Assembly (NCBI GenBank): GCA_023146255.1
Contig: JAGLCJ010000007.1
Span: 1 to 64,000 of the forward strand
Direction: 5' to 3'
DNA length: 64,000 nucleotides
From: Alcanivoracaceae bacterium
GTDB lineage: Bacteria > Pseudomonadota > Gammaproteobacteria > Pseudomonadales > Alcanivoracaceae
Numbering within the stretch: position 1 is the first letter of the stretch; each line of letters begins with the position of its first letter. The position numbers and the translations under genes are program-made. Of this stretch, positions 7,809 through 17,670 are shown in pieces. The notes beneath the pieces were generated by a model. The model searched no databases and had not been told where the DNA came from. It was given only the letters and a program-made list of their open reading frames with translations.

Positions 7809-9839
7809 TCAGAGCCGACTCATACGGGCAACTTTGCGACGCAGCACTACAAGCTGACGCCGCAACAGCTCCGGGTCCGCCGCTGGCGGCCTGTATACCG
7901 CTGCTTCAAAACAGTGTTGCCAGTCCTGTAGCGCAGCCGCAGCTCGCGGATAGCGCTGTGCCGCTGCAGCAATCACCTGCGCCGGCGGCAGATGTGCCGG
8001 CGGATTCAGCCCTCGCTTTCGCATCAGGCGCAGCATGGCCCGATACTCCCGCTGCCACCACTTCAGCCCAGGCCGTCGCGCCCGCCAAAGCATCCATATC
8101 AGCATGACGGTCATCAGCGACCCGCCCACGGCTGCCAACGTCATCACCATTCGCTCCGGCGTGACCTTGCCGAGCCACCGACTGAGAAACTCGAGCTGAT
8201 TTTGCTGGTTATAACCCAATACCCATTTGGCCCAGCCGAACTCAATGTAATCGATCAGATGGCTCAGCCGCGTCAGCAACGGATTGCTACGCAACACGGC
8301 GGCCAGACCGGTATCAGTCTGTTCATCGAAGCCGGCCAATGCCTGCTCCAGTCCCAGCTCGATGCGCGCAGGCGCCACCGCAGCGGTGGGATCAAATTCA
8401 ACCCAGCCCTGCTCCGGCAACCAGGCCTCAACCCAGACATGGGCATCGTACTGGCGTACCTGCAAATGATTGCCCAGTGGATTCAGCTGCCCCCCCTGAT
8501 AGCCCGCCACGATCCGTGCGGGTATTCCAGCTGCCCGTAGCAGAAACGCAAAACTGGAGGCATAGTGCTCGCAAAACCCGCGACGGGTGCGAAACAGAAA
8601 ATCATCCACCGTGTGCTGACCAAGCAATGGTGGTTCGAGGGTGTAGTAAAACTGCTCCTCGTTCAGCCACCGCAACAAACGGTTGGCATAAGCTGCATCA
8701 CTGACCGACTCATCCCGCCATTGCTGTGCCATGGCAGCGGCCCTGGGACTGCTTCCGGAAGGCAGCGCAACATAGAACTGACGCTCCCAATCCTTCAGTC
8801 CCTCCACTGCCACCGGCATCAGATAGCTGGTCACCCGGTAATCGTAAGTGGCTTCAAGATCGGTGCGCCGCACCAGACGCAGATCACGGGCCAACCCGAC
8901 ATCTGCTTTATCACTGAAAGGAACAGACATGGCGTATAGCCACTGACGTCCACTGCGCTCCATGACAACACGATATTTCCACGCCGCATCGCCACGATCC
9001 GCCAGCAACTGCAGGTACCATTGCGGTGACACGCCGTTGGCGAAGCGAACATATTCCTGTCGATCCAGTGCCGGCGGAACTGCCTGACTCCAGCGCCGCC
9101 CGTCGAACCAGCCGTAGGTCAGACCACGCCAGTAACGCAATGATGGCGGCGGCACGTCGCCTTCAAATTCGACCCGAAAGGCGAGATCGTTCTGCCTCGA
9201 CAAACGACTGATCTCGCCCGGCGCCATCGAATCGCTCATCCCGGTTTTGCCCTGCTGCTGCTCGACCTTCAGGCTCCAGAGCGGCGGCAATCGTGGCACC
9301 AACATGAAGAAAACCAGCATTAACGGAATTGCCTGTCCCAGCATCGTCAACGACAAACGAAAATGTCGCCAGGGTGACACACCACTTTCCGGATGATTGA
9401 TGCCGATCAGTGCGGCAACCATCAGCACCAGCACCAGACCGATATAAATGGTAATGAGGGGCCCGGTGGAAAACAGAAACGCAGTGGCGAGGACAAAAAA
9501 GGCAAGAATGATCACCACGTAAGCGTCACGAAGACGAAACATTTCCAGCATTTTCAAAGCAAACGCTGCAACCAGCAAAGTGACGCCGGCATCGGGACCC
9601 AACAATGTGCCGTGGCTATAGAGGGTGGCACCGGCCAAGCCCAGCAACAACATGCCACGCACCAGTTTGCCGGGCATGGCAAAACGACCGCGCTGAATCA
9701 TGATGCGCCAGAGCAGTAACAGCGGAACGACCACGGAGAGCCATAGCTCGGCCCGCAGCATATGTGGCAACGAGGCAAGCAGCGCGCCGCTAATCAGCCA
9801 CGGGAAGGCATGCCGGGGAACCTGATAGACCCGCGCCAT
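7809..9839 (-). CDS. tgpA: TgpA-like membrane transglutaminase-domain protein
   Basis: A 676-residue protein with an N-terminal block of about six membrane helices (residues ~10-180, DUF3488 type), a large periplasmic transglutaminase-like domain, a further helix near 560-580 and a cytoplasmic DUF4129-type tail. The transglutaminase triad is visible: Cys423 in RRGFCEHYASS, His in YDAHVWVEAW and Asp in EFDPTAA. P. aeruginosa TgpA is a related protein reported as important for viability; its substrate is not settled. It is the last gene of moxR-DUF58-tgpA, overlapping the DUF58 gene by one base. Confidence 0.92.
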   Translation of the reverse strand: MARVYQVPRHAFPWLISGALLASLPHMLRAELWLSVVVPLLLLWRIMIQRGRFAMPGKLVRGMLLLGLAGATLYSHGTLLGPDAGVTLLVAAFALKMLEMFRLRDAYVVIILAFFVLATAFLFSTGPLITIYIGLVLVLMVAALIGINHPESGVSPWRHFRLSLTMLGQAIPLMLVFFMLVPRLPPLWSLKVEQQQGKTGMSDSMAPGEISRLSRQNDLAFRVEFEGDVPPPSLRYWRGLTYGWFDGRRWSQAVPPALDRQEYVRFANGVSPQWYLQLLADRGDAAWKYRVVMERSGRQWLYAMSVPFSDKADVGLARDLRLVRRTDLEATYDYRVTSYLMPVAVEGLKDWERQFYVALPSGSSPRAAAMAQQWRDESVSDAAYANRLLRWLNEEQFYYTLEPPLLGQHTVDDFLFRTRRGFCEHYASSFAFLLRAAGIPARIVAGYQGGQLNPLGNHLQVRQYDAHVWVEAWLPEQGWVEFDPTAAVAPARIELGLEQALAGFDEQTDTGLAAVLRSNPLLTRLSHLIDYIEFGWAKWVLGYNQQNQLEFLSRWLGKVTPERMVMTLAAVGGSLMTVMLIWMLWRARRPGLKWWQREYRAMLRLMRKRGLNPPAHLPPAQVIAAAAQRYPRAAAALQDWQHCFEAAVYRPPAADPELLRRQLVVLRRKVARMSRL

Positions 9840-10798
9840 CAGCCGCTCTCCCCGGACAGCGCCAGCATCTCCAGTGCCCGCTCGCGCTGTAACGGTCCGC
9901 TGCCAGGCTCCAGCTCACCGTCAGGCAGCCGCAAGCCGTAACGCTCACCACGCTGATCAAGCTGCAACACCCAGTAACAGAGCCGGCCATAGCGGGTTTC
10001 CGGGTCATGGCCGGGTAGCCTGTTCCACTCCAGCCACAGCCGGCCCTCGGCGGGATCGCTGAACTGTTTGGTATTCAGGCCACGACCACGGGCGTAGCTT
10101 TTCCAGTCCACCAGCCGCAACGAATCTCCGGCCACATAACTTCTCAGCCCCTCAAATTCTTCGCTGCCACGGTCCTGATGATTGACCCCAGTATCATCAT
10201 CGCCGCCACTGGCCGGACACTCTCCCCCTGATAAAGGCTTCGGCCACGCCAAGCAAGTATGGTCCAGATCAACCAGACTCCAGCTACGCAGCAAGCCGAG
10301 GGGGTAACGACTCTCGACACGAAGGCGCCCCGGATGCTGGCGGCCGCGCCGGAGCAGCTGCACACTCAACCACAGACTTTTCTCCTCGCCCGGCTCAACC
10401 GATACCTCCTCGGCAGGCGCCCCTGGCCAGTGCAACCAGATGCTGAGATGGGCATGGTGAGCACTGAGGATACGCACCTCCAGTGCTCCGCGGGCGCCGG
10501 CGAAACCGGGCCGCATGGACGCTGCCACCAGCTTCAGGCCAGCAAGATTCCGGAACGTGTGCAGGATTGCCATCAGGAACAGGCTGACCAGCAGGAACGA
10601 GAAACCAAGCAGCAGGTTATTCTCGTAGTTGATGCCGCCAACAAACAGCAGTACCGCGATCAGCAGGAAAAAAAAGCCGTAGGCAGAGGGGAAAATAAAA
10701 ATGCGGCGCTGATCCAGCAGCACCTGCCGGGAAGGGGGAATACGCCGTTGCAGCCAACCATGCCAGAGCTCGGAGACTGTCCGGCGCAGGCTTTTCAT
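9839..10798 (-). CDS. DUF58 domain protein
   Basis: A 319-residue protein with two adjacent N-terminal membrane helices (about residues 35-80) and the DUF58 signature EEFEGLRSYVAGDSLRLVDW followed by KSYARGRGL. DUF58 proteins, together with a MoxR ATPase, act in assembly or activation of partner membrane proteins, from gene-neighbourhood evidence. The gene overlaps moxR and tgpA by one base each, so the three proteins probably work together. Confidence 0.9.
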   Translation of the reverse strand: MKSLRRTVSELWHGWLQRRIPPSRQVLLDQRRIFIFPSAYGFFFLLIAVLLFVGGINYENNLLLGFSFLLVSLFLMAILHTFRNLAGLKLVAASMRPGFAGARGALEVRILSAHHAHLSIWLHWPGAPAEEVSVEPGEEKSLWLSVQLLRRGRQHPGRLRVESRYPLGLLRSWSLVDLDHTCLAWPKPLSGGECPASGGDDDTGVNHQDRGSEEFEGLRSYVAGDSLRLVDWKSYARGRGLNTKQFSDPAEGRLWLEWNRLPGHDPETRYGRLCYWVLQLDQRGERYGLRLPDGELEPGSGPLQRERALEMLALSGESG

Positions 10799-11715
10799 CA
10801 GCTACGCCGCACCACCGGAACCGCCTCCAGCAACTGCTGTATGGAAGCGGCAGTGGTGCCTCCGGCACTGCCCTGCAAGCGATGGCTGGTGACAGGACCA
10901 AGCACCACCTGCACGTCCTCCGGGGTGACATAGTCTCTTCCAGCCAGCAACGCCCAGGCCCTCGCCGCACGCAGCAGCCCCAGCCCCGCACGCGGAGACA
11001 GACCTGCAACAAACAGACCACCATCGCGACTGTATCCAAGCAGCCGCTGGACATAATCAATCAGATCAGCAGATGCATGTATTTTTTCGACCAGCAACAT
11101 CATTTGCATCAACTCAGCAGTACTGAGCTGCGGCTTCATGGTCAACGCCTGCTGACGACGATCACTGCCGGAAAGCAGCGCGATCTCGGTTTCCGCAGAC
11201 GGATAGCCAAGCGAGATCCGCATCAGAAAGCGATCAAGCTGCGACTCCGGCAGCGGGAATGTACCGGCCTGCGTCACCGGGTTCTGCGTGGCAATGACAT
11301 AGAACGGTTCCGGCAAGGGGCGGGAAACGCCATCGAGGGTGACTTGCCGCTCCTCCATCGCCTCAAGCAGAGCTCCCTGAGTTTTCGGTGTCGCCCGGTT
11401 GATTTCATCTGCCAGCAACAACTGGGTAAACACCGGCCCCGGGCGCAACTGGAACTCACGGCTATCAGGGTCGAAAATCGATACGCCGAGAATATCGGCC
11501 GGCAACATGTCACTGGTGAACTGGACGCGGCGATACTCAAGCGAAAACACTCTGGCAAGAGCATGGGCCAAGGTGGTTTTGCCCATGCCGGGAAGGTCTT
11601 CAATAAGCAGATGTCCCCGGGCCAGAAGGCAGGCAACGGCAAGACGAATCTGCTCTTCCTTGCCAAGCACCACACCTGACACTGCAGTAATGGCGCGCCC
11701 AATGGCCGTGGTCAT
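10798..11715 (-). CDS. MoxR-family AAA+ ATPase
   Basis: A 305-residue AAA+ chaperone-like ATPase. Walker A is LIEDLPGMGKTT, Walker B LLADEINRATPKTQ, sensor 1 VIATQNPV, and the C-terminal lid has LSPRAGLGLLRAARAWA, all typical of MoxR. It begins the moxR-DUF58-tgpA unit, and its ATG sits only two bases after the metZ stop, which suggests that it is read from the same long transcript unless a promoter lies inside metZ. Confidence 0.93.
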   Translation of the reverse strand: MTTAIGRAITAVSGVVLGKEEQIRLAVACLLARGHLLIEDLPGMGKTTLAHALARVFSLEYRRVQFTSDMLPADILGVSIFDPDSREFQLRPGPVFTQLLLADEINRATPKTQGALLEAMEERQVTLDGVSRPLPEPFYVIATQNPVTQAGTFPLPESQLDRFLMRISLGYPSAETEIALLSGSDRRQQALTMKPQLSTAELMQMMLLVEKIHASADLIDYVQRLLGYSRDGGLFVAGLSPRAGLGLLRAARAWALLAGRDYVTPEDVQVVLGPVTSHRLQGSAGGTTAASIQQLLEAVPVVRRS

Positions 11716-11717
11716 GT

Positions 11718-12935
11718 TTATTCTCCGAAACCCAGACCTGCCAGACCACGGCGCATATCCGCCTTGAGATCCTCCAGACCTTCCAGTCCTACCGCAACAC
11801 GGATCAGGTTGTCACTGATACCGGCACGACGCTTTTCTTCTTCTGCGACCCGCCCGTGGGTAGTGGTCCCCGGGTGGGTAATAGTGGTTTTGACATCGCC
11901 AAGATTGGCGGTGATCGACACCAGCCGGGTGGCATCGATAAACCGCCATGCGGCATCACGGTCTGCCTTGCCGGCGCGATCACGCACCTCAAACGACAGC
12001 ACGCCACCAAATCCGCTCTGTTGGCTGAGCGCCAGTTGATGATACGGATGGTCCGTCAAGCCAGCGTAATGAACCCGGTCAATACCGGGCTGCTCACGCA
12101 GCCATTTGGCCAGTGCCAACGCATTGGCAGAATGGGCGTGCATGCGCAGCGACAGGGTTTCCAGACCTTTCAGGAAAACCCAGGCATTAAAGGCGCTGAG
12201 AGTGGCGCCGGCCGTGCGCAGGTAGCCATATACCTCTGCCATATCTGCAGCCCGGCCAACCACGGCGCCGCCGAGGCAGCGTCCCTGCCCGTCCAGATAC
12301 TTGGTGGCGCTGTGAATAACGATATCAGCACCCAGTAACAGGGGTCTTTGCAACGCCGGAGTGCACAGACAGTTATCAACAATCAGCTGTGCCTCACCGG
12401 CATGGGCAATGTCTGCCAGCGCAGCGATGTCGGCCACTTCCGCGAGCGGGTTGGACGGTGTTTCCAGAAACAGAAACCGGGTCCTGGCGGTCATGGCGGC
12501 TCGCCACTGGCCGAGATCATTGATATCCACCAGCGTTACATCAATACCGAACTTGCGCAGGTACTTGTCGTAAAGCACATGAGTGGTACCAAACAGGCTA
12601 CGGGAGCTGACAATATGGTCTCCCGGTTTCAGGCAGGCCATGAACACAGCGTTGATGGCCGCCATGCCGGAAGCGAAGGCAACACACTGCTCACCGCCCT
12701 CCAGCGCCGCCAGACGCTGCTCGAAAGACCGCACGGTGGGATTGGTGAAACGAGAATAGATATTGCCAGACTCGGTGCCGGCAAAACGCGCAGCCGCCTG
12801 AGCTGCGTTCTCGTAGACAAAACTGGAGGTCAGAAACAGGGCTTCGGAGTGCGACATCTCATCGGTACGCAACTCAGCGGCACGAATCGCCAGGGTCTCT
12901 ACACCAAGATTCTCGGGCAGCTGCCGCTTGCTCAT
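11718..12935 (-). CDS. metZ: O-succinylhomoserine sulfhydrylase
   Basis: A 405-residue Cys/Met-metabolism PLP enzyme. It converts O-succinylhomoserine and sulfide to homocysteine, the direct sulfhydrylation route to methionine. The PLP lysine is in HSATKYLDGQGR; SNPLAEVADI and the FASGMAAINAV cofactor loop are also family features. Position right after purF is the common Pseudomonas arrangement and favours MetZ over cystathionine gamma-synthase. The gap to purF is 14 bases. Confidence 0.93.
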   Translation of the reverse strand: MSKRQLPENLGVETLAIRAAELRTDEMSHSEALFLTSSFVYENAAQAAARFAGTESGNIYSRFTNPTVRSFEQRLAALEGGEQCVAFASGMAAINAVFMACLKPGDHIVSSRSLFGTTHVLYDKYLRKFGIDVTLVDINDLGQWRAAMTARTRFLFLETPSNPLAEVADIAALADIAHAGEAQLIVDNCLCTPALQRPLLLGADIVIHSATKYLDGQGRCLGGAVVGRAADMAEVYGYLRTAGATLSAFNAWVFLKGLETLSLRMHAHSANALALAKWLREQPGIDRVHYAGLTDHPYHQLALSQQSGFGGVLSFEVRDRAGKADRDAAWRFIDATRLVSITANLGDVKTTITHPGTTTHGRVAEEEKRRAGISDNLIRVAVGLEGLEDLKADMRRGLAGLGFGE

Positions 12936-12949
12936 TTGCTATTCCTGTT

Positions 12950-14473
12950 TCAATTACCGTTATGTAGATCTACCGTCTCATTACTGGCCAGTGCTGCCGC
13001 ACGACTTTTCTGCTGCTTGGTAGTGTCACTACGCCGCTGCTCCAGCGAGTCGAGATAATTTCGGTCAATCCTGCCAGCAATATAGCGGCCATCAAATACC
13101 GAACAGTCAAATTCACTGATGGCCGGATTACCTTCACGACAGGCGGCAATCAGGTCCGGCAAGTCCTGATAGATCAACTTGTCCGCACCAATCAGCTCAC
13201 AGATTTCTTCATTGCTGCGGCCATGGGCGATCAGCTCACTGGCTGCCGGCATATCAATGCCATAAACATTCGGATAGATCACCGGCGGTGCCGCGGAAGC
13301 AAAATAGACCTTATTGGCGCCCGCCTCCCGTGCCATCTGGATGATCTCGTTGCAGGTCGTGCCACGCACTATCGAGTCATCAACCAGTAGCACATTCTTG
13401 CCGGAAAACTCCAGTTCAATAGCATTGAGTTTCTGACGGACAGACTTCTTCCGCTGCTGCTGCCCCGGCATGATAAAGGTACGACCGATATAGCGGTTCT
13501 TGATGAACCCCTCCCGATACTTTACCTCCAGCATATTGGCCATCTGTAATGCAGCGGTACGGCTTGTGTCCGGGATCGGAATCACCACATCAATATCATG
13601 ATCAGGCCACTCCCGCTCTATCTTCTCGGCAAGTTTCTCGCCCATCCGCAGACGCGCCTTGTAAACAGAAATGCCATCAATAATCGAATCCGGACGGGCG
13701 AGATAAACCTGTTCGAAAATACACGGAGTCAGCACCGGCTTGCTGGCGCACTGGCGAGTATAGACCTCGCCTTCAGCGCTGATGTATATGGCTTCACCTG
13801 GAGCCAGATCCCTGACCAGATGAAAACCCAAGCCGGAAAGCGCAACACTTTCCGATGCCACCATATACTCAGGCCCCTGCTCGGTATCACGACGGCCATA
13901 ACAGACCGGACGAATACCATGCGGATCCCGAAAGGCGAGAATACCGTAGCCGGTAATCATGGCAATCACCGCATAGGCGCCCTCGACACGCTCATGCACA
14001 CGCGATACTGCAGCAAAAATATCATCCGGCTGCGGCACCAGCTTGCCAAGCTGCTGCAGCTCATGGGCGAACACGTTGAGCAACACCTCGGAATCCGACG
14101 AAGTATTAATATGACGGAGATCGGCCCGATATATGTCTTCTGCCAGCGCAGCAGTGTTGGTCAGATTGCCGTTATGCGCGAGGGTAATACCGTAGGGAGA
14201 GTTCACATAAAAAGGCTGTGCCTCGGCAGAACTGGCTGTGCCAGCGGTCGGGTAGCGGACATGGCCGATACCCATGTTGCCAACCAGCCGGCGCATATGG
14301 CTGTTACGAAAGACATCGCGCACCATGCCATTGTCCTTTCGCAGGAATAGCCGGTCTCCGTCACAAGTGACAATACCGGCAGCATCCTGACCGCGATGCT
14401 GCAACACGGTCAGCGCGTCATAAATCGCCTGATTGACGAATGAGCGACCGACGATACCGACTATTCCGCACAT
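12950..14473 (-). CDS. purF: Amidophosphoribosyltransferase
   Basis: A 507-residue enzyme that makes phosphoribosylamine from PRPP and glutamine, the first step of purine synthesis. The N-terminal nucleophile is Cys2 in MCGIVGIVG with no propeptide, as in E. coli. The glutaminase half has HRGQDAAGI and HNGNLTN; the PRTase half has the PRPP loop VLLVDDSIVRGTT. It follows cvpA by 12 bases. Confidence 0.98.
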   Translation of the reverse strand: MCGIVGIVGRSFVNQAIYDALTVLQHRGQDAAGIVTCDGDRLFLRKDNGMVRDVFRNSHMRRLVGNMGIGHVRYPTAGTASSAEAQPFYVNSPYGITLAHNGNLTNTAALAEDIYRADLRHINTSSDSEVLLNVFAHELQQLGKLVPQPDDIFAAVSRVHERVEGAYAVIAMITGYGILAFRDPHGIRPVCYGRRDTEQGPEYMVASESVALSGLGFHLVRDLAPGEAIYISAEGEVYTRQCASKPVLTPCIFEQVYLARPDSIIDGISVYKARLRMGEKLAEKIEREWPDHDIDVVIPIPDTSRTAALQMANMLEVKYREGFIKNRYIGRTFIMPGQQQRKKSVRQKLNAIELEFSGKNVLLVDDSIVRGTTCNEIIQMAREAGANKVYFASAAPPVIYPNVYGIDMPAASELIAHGRSNEEICELIGADKLIYQDLPDLIAACREGNPAISEFDCSVFDGRYIAGRIDRNYLDSLEQRRSDTTKQQKSRAAALASNETVDLHNGN

Positions 14474-14485
14474 GTGACCTGTCCC

Positions 14486-14980
14486 CTAGGCTGATCCGAT
14501 TCGGATGATGAACTTGACGAGCTCTGCCGCAACCGTCCGTGTCCAGTCTTCCAGTAAAGCAAAATGCGGCACCAGTACGGATTCCCGCCACCAGCCGTCC
14601 GCCGAAAAAAGATGGCCACCTATGGCAACCAGCACTATCACCAGCACGACACCACGCACCGCGCCGAATACCATGCCAAAAAGGCGATCTGTAGTGGACA
14701 GCCCGGTGACCCGCACCAGCTCCCCAAGCAGGTGATTGATCAACGCTCCGACCACCAGAGTGGCGGCAAACAACACCCCGAAAGCTGTCGCCATCCGCGC
14801 ACTGGGCGTCTCGATGGAGCCTTCCAGCATCAGCTCGAAGGCAGGGCCAAACAGCCGCGCCACGACAAATGCGGCGACCCAAGTCAATAGCGAAAATGCC
14901 TCACGGGTGAAGCCCCGGCGCAGACTGAGCAGCGCCGAAACGGCAATCACCAGCAAGATCAGAGCATCAGCAACATTCAT
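14486..14980 (-). CDS. cvpA: CvpA family membrane protein
   Basis: A 164-residue inner-membrane protein with about four hydrophobic helices and the family features MNVADALILLVIAVSALLSL and RGFTREAFSLLTW. E. coli CvpA is needed for colicin V production, and the gene is normally cotranscribed with purF, as here. Its molecular role is unclear. Confidence 0.93.
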   Translation of the reverse strand: MNVADALILLVIAVSALLSLRRGFTREAFSLLTWVAAFVVARLFGPAFELMLEGSIETPSARMATAFGVLFAATLVVGALINHLLGELVRVTGLSTTDRLFGMVFGAVRGVVLVIVLVAIGGHLFSADGWWRESVLVPHFALLEDWTRTVAAELVKFIIRIGSA

Positions 14981-15034
14981 CAGTCAGGCGGGTGCCGGAA
15001 AGGGCGTCATGGTAGCAGAAAGCCGCGGCCGGGG

Positions 15035-15541
15035 TCAGGGTCTGAACGGCACAACCTGCGCATCGGTCGGGGCCAGCAGCTCGAATTGCAGACGTGCCAG
15101 CGTTGCCTCGGCGCTCTCCTGCTCCAGCTCCGGCCCGGCGTAAAGCTGCCAGAGCTGGCCATCAAGGGTTCTGCGCAGAAAGGCGCGATAGCCCGCATCG
15201 AGCAAACGCTGCTTTGCCGCCCCGGCCTCCTGCTCGGATTGGTAGGACAGCAGCTGCACGGCCCAGGCTCTCGGCAGCGCTGGCTGGTCGCCGTCGCCGG
15301 AGTCGGTCTGACGGACAAGCGCATCGCGACCAGCGTTGATCTCGGCATCCGCCGAGCGCAGCTCCAGTTCGGACACTGGCTCTGTCGGATCCGCCGGCGC
15401 CATCACCGGCACCGACGGCAATTCCATATCCAGCGGTTGCATCACTGTTACTGGCTGACGCTGCCACAGGGGAACCAGCATGGCCGCCACCAGCGCCAGC
15501 AGCAAAAGCGCCACCAGAGGGTGTCGCAAGGGGGATTTCAT
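15035..15541 (-). CDS. dedD: SPOR-domain protein (DedD-like)
   Basis: A 168-residue protein with one N-terminal membrane anchor (residues ~8-27), a low-complexity Pro/Glu linker and a C-terminal SPOR domain (from AWAVQLLSYQSEQEAGAA, about residue 90). SPOR domains bind denuded septal peptidoglycan, so it should act at the division site from the periplasmic side. Position between folC and cvpA is that of dedD. Its start overlaps the folC stop by 4 bases. Confidence 0.88.
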   Translation of the reverse strand: MKSPLRHPLVALLLLALVAAMLVPLWQRQPVTVMQPLDMELPSVPVMAPADPTEPVSELELRSADAEINAGRDALVRQTDSGDGDQPALPRAWAVQLLSYQSEQEAGAAKQRLLDAGYRAFLRRTLDGQLWQLYAGPELEQESAEATLARLQFELLAPTDAQVVPFRP

Positions 15542-16764
15542 ATCAGCTCCAGACCAAGGGCCAGCGCCGCTTCTGCGACAGTATGAAACGAACCGAACAC
15601 GATCATCTGGTCACCCTCACCAAGGCCTTGCCTGGCAGACTGAACTGCATCCGCCACAGATTCAAAGCAATGCACCGACTGCGATGCCGGGAACAGCCCC
15701 GCCAGCGACGACGCCGACCGTCCACGTGAGCCGGCAAGACTGGCCAGATACCAGTCATCCACGGCCGCGATAAAATCGCCGATCACTGCCTCGGCGGGCT
15801 TGTCCGCCAGCATCGCAAAAACCGCCCGCCGCCGCCCTGCCGGGGTCGGCAACATGGTCAGAAAGCGCTGCAGTGCCTCGCGGTTATGGCCGATATCGAG
15901 ATAGCAGTCGACGCCATCCTTGCGCACCCACTGGCAGCGACCGGCCAGACGGGTTTGCCCGGCAATCACGGCAATATTTTCCGGCAACCGGTTGACCAGC
16001 GAAAGTGCCTGAACCGCCCCCGCAAGATTGTCCCTGCCCAGCGGCACCTCGGCGGTATCACAGTGCCGGGACTGCCCATCCTGCTGCCAGTAGACAGCGT
16101 CGGCATCACTACCGAACTCGACCCCGGCACGCAGCAAAACGGCACCGCCAACACTGGCACACTCGGCAATTGCGGCTGGCATGTCCAGAGCAGCAAACAA
16201 CAACGGCCGGCCGGCACGCAGGATGCCAGCCTTTTCCCGGCCAATCTGTTCGCGATCATCACCAAGCCAATCCTGATGATCGAGCCCGATGGAGGTGATG
16301 ACCGCCACATCCGGATCGACAATATTGACGGCATCAAGACGACCACCAAGGCCAACTTCCAGAATCAGCAGATCCAGACCGGCGCCCTGAAACAGCCACA
16401 GCGCGGCCAGCGTCGTAAATTCGAAATAGGTCAGCGCCACGTCGGCGCGGGCCGTCTCCACCACCTCGAAAGCACGGCACAGTTCCGCGTCATCAACGGC
16501 AATACCATTGATGCGAACACGTTCGTTGAAATGAAGAATATGAGGAGAGGTATACAGGCCAGTTCTGAATCCGGCGGCGCGGGCCAGGTGCTCCATCAGG
16601 GCCACGGTGGAGCCCTTGCCATTAGTGCCGGCGACGGTCAGCACCGGACAGGCAAAGCGCAATACCGCAAGGCGCTCTGCCACCTTGCGGACTCGCTCCA
16701 GTCCCAGCTCTATTTCCTGCGGATGCAGACGCTCGATGCGCGCCAGCCAATCGTCCAGCGTCAT
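15538..16764 (-). CDS. folC: Bifunctional folylpolyglutamate / dihydrofolate synthase
   Basis: A 408-residue Mur-ligase-like enzyme that adds glutamate to dihydropteroate and to tetrahydrofolate. The ATP loop is VAGTNGKGSTVALME; LEVGLGGRLDAVN, TSIGLDHQDWLG and LDIGHNREAL are family motifs. The ATG immediately abuts the accD stop with no spacer, and the end overlaps dedD by 4 bases, so expression is tightly coupled. Confidence 0.96.
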   Translation of the reverse strand: MTLDDWLARIERLHPQEIELGLERVRKVAERLAVLRFACPVLTVAGTNGKGSTVALMEHLARAAGFRTGLYTSPHILHFNERVRINGIAVDDAELCRAFEVVETARADVALTYFEFTTLAALWLFQGAGLDLLILEVGLGGRLDAVNIVDPDVAVITSIGLDHQDWLGDDREQIGREKAGILRAGRPLLFAALDMPAAIAECASVGGAVLLRAGVEFGSDADAVYWQQDGQSRHCDTAEVPLGRDNLAGAVQALSLVNRLPENIAVIAGQTRLAGRCQWVRKDGVDCYLDIGHNREALQRFLTMLPTPAGRRRAVFAMLADKPAEAVIGDFIAAVDDWYLASLAGSRGRSASSLAGLFPASQSVHCFESVADAVQSARQGLGEGDQMIVFGSFHTVAEAALALGLELI

Positions 16765-17643
16765 TCAGGCGGCGGGCAGCGGCGCGTGCGTCAGATTGGC
16801 AAGCAGACGGTGCAGAGTGTCCTTCATGTCGCGGCGATGGACGATCATATCGATGGCACCATGCTCCAGCAGAAATTCGCTGCGCTGGAAACCCTCTGGC
16901 AGCTTCTGCCGCACTGTCTGCTCGATCACCCGCGGACCAGCAAAACCGATCAATGCGCCGGGCTCGGCAACGTTGATATCACCAAGCATGGCCAGCGACG
17001 CAGACACGCCACCATAAACAGGGTCTGTCAACACCGAGATAAACGGCAACCCGGCATCACGCATACGCTGTAGTGCCGCACTGGTCCGCGCCATCTGCAT
17101 CAGCGAAAACAGCGCTTCCTGCATTCTCGCGCCACCACTGGCGGCAAAGCAGACAAACGGCAGGCGATGCTCAAGACAGATATCAACGGCGCGAAGAAAA
17201 CGCTCACCGACCACCGAGCCCATGGAGCCCCCCATGAAGCCGAATTCAAACGCCGCCGCCACCACCGGCAAGCCATTGACCTTGCCGCGGATGACGATCA
17301 GCGCATCCTTCTCACCGGTGTCTTTCTGTGCAGCGGTCAGACGATCCTTGTACTTTTTTGAATCCTTGAACTTGAGCCGGTCAACCGGCTCGATGTCGGC
17401 ACCGATTTCACTTTGCGGGCCGTCATCAAGAAACAGTTTCAGTCGGGCACGGGCATTGACCCGAAGGTGATGCTGGCACTTCGGACAGACGTCCAGATTA
17501 CGCTCAAGCTCCGGCCGGTAAATGACACTGTCACAGCGCGGGCACTTGCGCCACAGACCTTCCGGGACGTTGGCGCGACGGCCATCGTTATCGGCCTTGC
17601 GTACCGACGGCAGAATTTTTTCCAGCCAGTTACCACCGCTCAT
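16765..17643 (-). CDS. accD: Acetyl-CoA carboxylase carboxyltransferase beta subunit
   Basis: A 292-residue subunit that, with AccA, transfers carboxyl from biotin to acetyl-CoA to make malonyl-CoA. An N-terminal four-cysteine zinc ribbon is visible (Cys34, Cys37, Cys53, Cys56). The crotonase-like core contains FEFGFMGGSMGSVVGE and ASGGARMQEA, the oxyanion-hole region. Length fits the family. It lies between trpA and folC. Confidence 0.97.
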   Translation of the reverse strand: MSGGNWLEKILPSVRKADNDGRRANVPEGLWRKCPRCDSVIYRPELERNLDVCPKCQHHLRVNARARLKLFLDDGPQSEIGADIEPVDRLKFKDSKKYKDRLTAAQKDTGEKDALIVIRGKVNGLPVVAAAFEFGFMGGSMGSVVGERFLRAVDICLEHRLPFVCFAASGGARMQEALFSLMQMARTSAALQRMRDAGLPFISVLTDPVYGGVSASLAMLGDINVAEPGALIGFAGPRVIEQTVRQKLPEGFQRSEFLLEHGAIDMIVHRRDMKDTLHRLLANLTHAPLPAA

Positions 17644-17670
17644 CTTGCCCTGCTCCGTCTGTTTGCCTGG

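Noticed and set aside
15886..17073. A 395-residue plus-strand frame opposite folC and accD
   Set aside because: It is antisense to two well-supported genes and has no domain.
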